From contig NC_012874.2 in assembly GCF_000003195.3 (NCBI RefSeq), positions 58,460,600 through 58,524,599 on the forward strand: a stretch of DNA of 64,000 nt, read 5' to 3'. The notes under the pieces are model-generated. The model did no database searches. It saw only the letters and a list, made by a program, of their open reading frames with translations, and was not told the origin of the DNA. Numbering within the stretch: position 1 is the first letter of the stretch; each line of letters starts with the position of its first letter. This document shows, in pieces, positions 60,498 to 64,000 of the stretch. Source of the DNA: Sorghum bicolor (taxonomy: Eukaryota > Streptophyta > Magnoliopsida > Poales > Poaceae). The position numbers were made by a program, and so were the translations under genes.

Positions 60498-60783
60498 ACA
60501 TTGGGAGAAAAAACTCTATGTATATATGTGTTACAAATTTTGTACATATAAAACTATATATATATATATAAAGCTTTTTACATATCTATTTAATTTTTGA
60601 TGTGGTCTATTCATTTTATTATAGGCAAAGCTTAATTATTAAGCTAAGCCTATAATTTTCATTTATATATGCTTAATATGCGTGTAATATAGATATATTA
60701 TTGTATCAGCAAAAACCTATTATTATATATTATATTATATAAAAACAATAAACAGAACCGAAGAAGTGAACCAAAAAAAAAGA
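60498..60783. other. AT-rich 3' region of element E
   Basis: 3' untranslated and spacer sequence with TATATA runs; no gene seen. Confidence 0.5.
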
Positions 60784-60999
60784 AACCCTTTAACACCGGT
60801 TGGTAACGTGGCAGCCCTGCGCAGGACCCTTTAACATCAGTTGGTATTACCAAACGGTGTTAAAGGGGGGAGCTTTAGCCCCGGTTGCCCGAACCGGGAC
60901 TAAAGGGTGGGCCTTTAGTCCCGGAAGGGCAGCACCGGCTCGGGAACCGGGGCAACAGGCCCTTCCCGACCGGTGCTAATGCCCGAACGTGTGGCAGTG
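60784..60999. repeat. 3' subterminal array and terminus of element E
   Basis: CCTTTAACACCGGTTGG, ACGGTGTTAAAGG, CTTTAGCCCCGG and CCGGTGCTAA boxes in both directions, then the terminus GCCCGAACGTGTGGCAGTG. Boxes are less regular than at the 5' end. Confidence 0.8.
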
Positions 61000-61002
61000 T
61001 AT

Positions 61003-61072
61003 AACTAAAACCGTCTGTGCAAAGTTTTTGCCCCCACCGGCTTAAAGCATCTGTGTACTATGTGTACTAGTG
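61003..61072. repeat. Terminal remnant of element D beyond E
   Basis: Continues the D subterminal pattern (AACCGTCTGTGC, CTGTGTAC) and ends TGTGTACTAGTG, the outer CACTA-type terminus. Confidence 0.65.
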
Positions 61073-62143
61073 TTTGCTTAACCATGCTATGTCGTTTGAC
61101 CCTAGTAAGACATAGAAGCAAATGCAATGTGCGCATGCATGTAGTCCTTGACTATGCTACGTAAGTTGTGAGACTTGATTGGTAATAATATTAGTTTGGT
61201 GTTTATAACGTCCAATGAGAATCCTTGTACATGACACATTATGTGTACAATATGTTAATCCATTTAAGTTTGTTGCTATGGTTATCTCATGAATGCATTC
61301 GTGTTACCGGTTGTGTTAAGTTTTGTTTACCACATGTCTAATGAAGAGGTATGTCATGGACACGATGCACGATGTTAAGCCAATAGGGGCAGGGAATGGG
61401 CACAAATGGCGACCCTCCCCAACCACCACCGTCCACCGCAACCACGGCAAGGGTTCATGATAGTGCAGCAAATGCTGGCAGAGATGAAGAATCTCACCGC
61501 CGTCATGAGAGAGGATGCTTGAGTTGATGCAAGCCAACCAAGGAGCTCGAGCTAGATTGGAGCGTAATCCTCAAGATATTCCAATTTGGCTTCCACAAAA
61601 TAATCTGGCTAATTCTTTTTGTTTCTTTAATATTTTTTTGCATTATTTAGATAATTTCTTTTGGTTCATTTGATCTGGATCCAATGATCATAAAAATCGA
61701 GTGTTGCATGAATAAAAAACACTTGATTTTTATTTATGTTGTGAATCGAGTGTTTGTCATTCACCGCACCGGTGTCACGTGCCCCTAAAACACCCGAGCG
61801 GTGAGAAGATAGGTTCTTCTTTTATGCTTTCCTAGATTAATTAGTTAGTTAACTCAAAAAATTCAAAAAATCAGTGGGTCAGATTTGTAAGTAATTATCT
61901 AATGCCATAACATTATGTCCATCAGCCACTTGGTGCTCTTCCAAAATTCATTTTCGGTTGGAAAAGTGTTCTCGTGCTTTCCACCAGATGACTCAAGAAT
62001 CACGTGAAGTGTACATTAAAAAGTACAATGGAAGTTGCCATATAAGCCGTTGGCCGTTACCACACAAGCATGCATTCTTTTTCACATGAATGCACACCAT
62101 TACAATTAATTGATCAACGTCAAGCATCTTTCTGTGCGCCTCC
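61073..62143. other. Intergenic relic sequence; possible retrotransposon gag scrap
   Basis: No intact gene. 61376-61570 reads as a short gag-like start (GTNGDPPQPPPST, then FMIVQQMLAEMKNLTAVMRED in another phase) with stops, similar in style to the gag N-terminus of chromoviruses. A 14-base inverted repeat with one mismatch lies at 61692-61705 and 61718-61731. Nothing else was recognised. Confidence 0.4.
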
Positions 62144-62470
62144 CACTAGTACGAAAAGTTTTACGTCTGTAAAAATAATTTGAAATTGAATGTTTTGAGC
62201 TTTTTAAATGACTTTGTTTGAAAAAACTGCCAAAATAAAAGTTTTAGATCTCGAAAAGTTGTGAAACTTTGTAGTTGCTAATTTTTTTATTTGAGATCAT
62301 CTTGTCGTCAAAAACTACGTTTAAATTTATTAAATTTGAAATTCAAATTTTATAAATGACTTCGGATGGAGAAACTATCAATATAAAAGTTGTAGATCTT
62401 AAAAAGTTATAAAACTTTGTAGTTGATAACTTTTTCATTTGAATCCGTTTAGGGCCTCAAATAGTCAATG
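62144..62470 (+). repeat. CACTA-like terminus followed by a duplicated ~150-bp module
   Basis: CACTAGTACGAAAAG at 62144 shares its first nine bases with the inward-read ends of D and F (CACTAGTACACA). It is followed by two copies (about 62200-62318 and 62350-62460) of a module with AGTTTTAGATCT..AAAAGTT.T.AAACTTTGTAGTTG, a kind of repeat found near CACTA genes. The other terminus would lie outside the window, or is lost. Confidence 0.45.
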
Positions 62471-62632
62471 TATGCTCTGTTTAGGATAATATTGTGGGGA
62501 ACCAAACTCTAATATAGACACAAAAGGATGGAGTGGTAGAGGAGGCTACACCCGAGAGCGAGGTCTCGACTTTGAATCCCACCGGCTGCCTAGCGCTTGA
62601 TTTTACACAAAAATGCGGTTCTCATGTCCTTC

Positions 62633-62645
62633 TATATATAAATAG
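62633..62645 (+). promoter_or_regulatory. TATA box of PKS copy 2
   Basis: TATATATAAATAG, 64 bases before the ATG at 62709; good plant consensus and spacing. 62471-62632 upstream holds nothing recognisable. Confidence 0.75.
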
Positions 62646-62708
62646 AGGTCGAATCACCGTACATATGGAGCTACTACACGCTCAGCTGCTTTATGTCAGG
62701 CAAAAGAC

Positions 62709-64000
62709 ATGGGCCGAAGCAGTCCACATTTGGCCACGGTATTGCATGACATCCACCAGAGACAGCGAGCCGATGGCCCCGCGGCCATGCTGGGCATCGG
62801 CACGGCAAACCCGACGAACTGCGTGCTACAAGACCAGTTCGCCGACTGGTTCTTTCACGTCACCAAGAGCGACCACCTCGCCGATCTCAAGGCCAAGATG
62901 AAGAAGATTTGTGAGAACTTGGTTCAGTTTCATTAATGGAAAACACATCTCAGTGAAAGAACGACGAGGAAATTGTTTCACCTAATCACACCAATATTCT
63001 CGCTTCGCACACAGGTGAAAGATCAGGAATCAAGAAGCGTTATTTCTACCACACCGAGGAGATCATCGGCGCCCACCCAGAGTTGATCGACCGCGTGCTG
63101 CCATCGCTCACAACGAGGTTAAGTATCATCGCCGACGCTGCACCCAAGCTTGCCGCGGAGGCAGCATCAAGAGCGATCGCGGACTGGGGCCGTCCCGCGG
63201 CCGACATCACGCACCTCGTCGTCGCCACCAACTCCGGCGCCAACGAACCTGGCGCCGACGTGCGCCTAGCGGGGTTGCTTGGCCTCCGCCCGACCGTGCG
63301 CCGCACCCTGCTCTACCTGCACGGCTGCTCGGCTGGTCTCGCCGCGCTGCGCATGGCGAAGGACATCGCGGAGAATAACCGCGGCGCCCGCGTGCTCGTG
63401 GCCTGCACTCAGGCCAAGATCCTTTGGTTCTGCCCCCCGAACGACGCCCACCTCGATCTCATGGTCGCCATGACCATGCTCGCCGACGGTGCTGGCGCTG
63501 TCGTCGTCGGCGCCGACGACCCGGCAAACCACATCGAGCGCCCCATCTTTCACATGGTATCTGCCTCGCAGACAACACTGCCGGGCACTGAACAAGCAGT
63601 GGTAGATAATCTACGAGAGAACGGCCTCGTCGACAGTCACTTGTCCGTCGAGGTGCCCAGGCTTCTCCGAGGCAGCATAAGCAAGTGCTTAGCTGACTCC
63701 ATGGCACCACTAGGCCTCTTGACCGCGAGCGACAAAGGCTGGAACGGGTTCTTCTGGGCGCTGCACCCAGGCGGCCGTGCGATCTTGGATAGCTACGAAG
63801 CCGCTCTCGGTCTGGAGCCGGGGAAGCTTGCGGCCAGCCGGCACGTGCTAAGTGAGTACGGCAACATGATGGGCACGGCGATCATCTTTGTTCTCGACGA
63901 GATACGCCGCCGCCGCCGCCGGCACGATGATGGGAAGGATTGCCAGTGGGGTGTCATGTCGGGGCTCGGCCCTGGACTCACAATCGAGACAATTGTGTTG
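62709..64000 (+). CDS. Type III polyketide synthase (chalcone synthase-like), runs off the window
   Basis: Start ATG at 62709 (MGRSSPHLATVLHDIHQRQRA). Exon 1 ends at 62910, the intron is 62911-63014, and exon 2 is open from 63015 to the window end, about 396 residues. The intron splits a cysteine codon as in chalcone synthases. The catalytic triad is present: Cys in LHGCSAG (63326, residue ~172), His in WALHPGG (63764, ~318) and Asn in EYGNMMG (63863, ~351). The C-terminal loop reads GLGPG where chalcone synthases have GFGPG. Only the last few residues are missing. It would act in the cytosol, joining malonyl-CoA units to a CoA ester. Rice-type curcuminoid synthases look most alike to me, but substrate and product are not decidable here. 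An Arg-run (IRRRRRRH) near 63905 is unusual. Confidence 0.9.

Larger units (their letters stand above)
49397..60999 (+). mobile_element. CACTA transposon E, structurally complete (11.6 kb)
   Basis: Termini CACTACTACAGAATGAGGC (49397) and the complement of CACTGCCACACGTTCGGGC (60999) match over CACT, ACA and GGCATT, and are flanked by the 3-base target duplication tat (49394-49396 and 61000-61002). Subterminal CCTTTAGCACCGGTT hairpins lie at both ends and also in the middle. Order inside: GRF zinc-finger/TM gene, TNP2 transposase, internal repeat array, TNPA-like/Ulp1 gene. Each of the two large genes has stops or shifts, so it is non-autonomous now. Confidence 0.92.
43346..61072 (-). mobile_element. 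CACTA element D (minus strand), truncated at its 3' end, containing E and a solo LTR
   Basis: The transposase gene reads right to left (48286 to about 43346), upstream sequence follows to 49124, and subterminal repeats with ACACAGGCGGTT reach 49396. There element E is inserted (TSD tat). After E, 61003-61072 continues with CCGTCTGTGC and ends GTGTACTAGTG, the outer end of D. The opposite terminus and the second gene expected for this class are absent. D shares its terminal 12 bases with the end at 42203. Confidence 0.75.

Overview
This window is repeat-dominated DNA from a plant, almost certainly a panicoid grass. The evidence is nested Ty3/gypsy elements of chromovirus and Tat type, TNP2-type CACTA transposons with ACCGGT subterminal repeats, plant TATA boxes and GT/AG introns, and GC-rich monocot-style type III polyketide synthase (PKS) genes. 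There are two assembly gaps (15388-15487 and 31040-31579). No rRNA, tRNA or CRISPR was seen.

Layout. 1-2261 is the inner part of a CACTA transposon (F, plus strand); its right terminus seems to survive 40 kb away at 42203. F is split by a minus-strand chromovirus (A, 2262-42134) arranged as LTR - gag/pol - LTR - partial pol, the outcome of recombination or tandem insertion. The second LTR of A (13074-41491) received two further elements, each with a perfect 5-bp target duplication. B (13273-25035) is a non-autonomous element with 5.6-5.7-kb LTRs around only 461 bp. C (25462-37602) is a Tat-like Ty3 element with a broken gag-pol on the plus strand and a six-exon antisense gene for a plant-mobile-domain protein.

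42204-43229 is the 5' half of a type III PKS gene fused to the 3' end of a minus-strand CACTA relic (D, 43346-49396 plus 61003-61072). D carries a solo LTR (45017-46552) and a later complete CACTA element, E (49397-60999, TSD tat). E encodes a GRF zinc-finger/membrane protein, a TNP2 transposase, and a TNPA-like protein continuous with a Ulp1-type cysteine protease. 61073-62708 is non-coding relic sequence. 62709 to the window end is a second, apparently intact, type III PKS gene.

How it fits together. The only plausibly active host gene is the PKS at the right edge; its partner at 42.4 kb lacks two catalytic residues. The autonomous elements all carry nonsense changes, several of which fit CG or CHG cytosine deamination in methylated, silenced DNA. 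Unusual points include the giant-LTR element B, the antisense spliced gene of C, and a hexamer (GCCGAT/ATCGGC) strongly over-represented across C independent of frame and strand.
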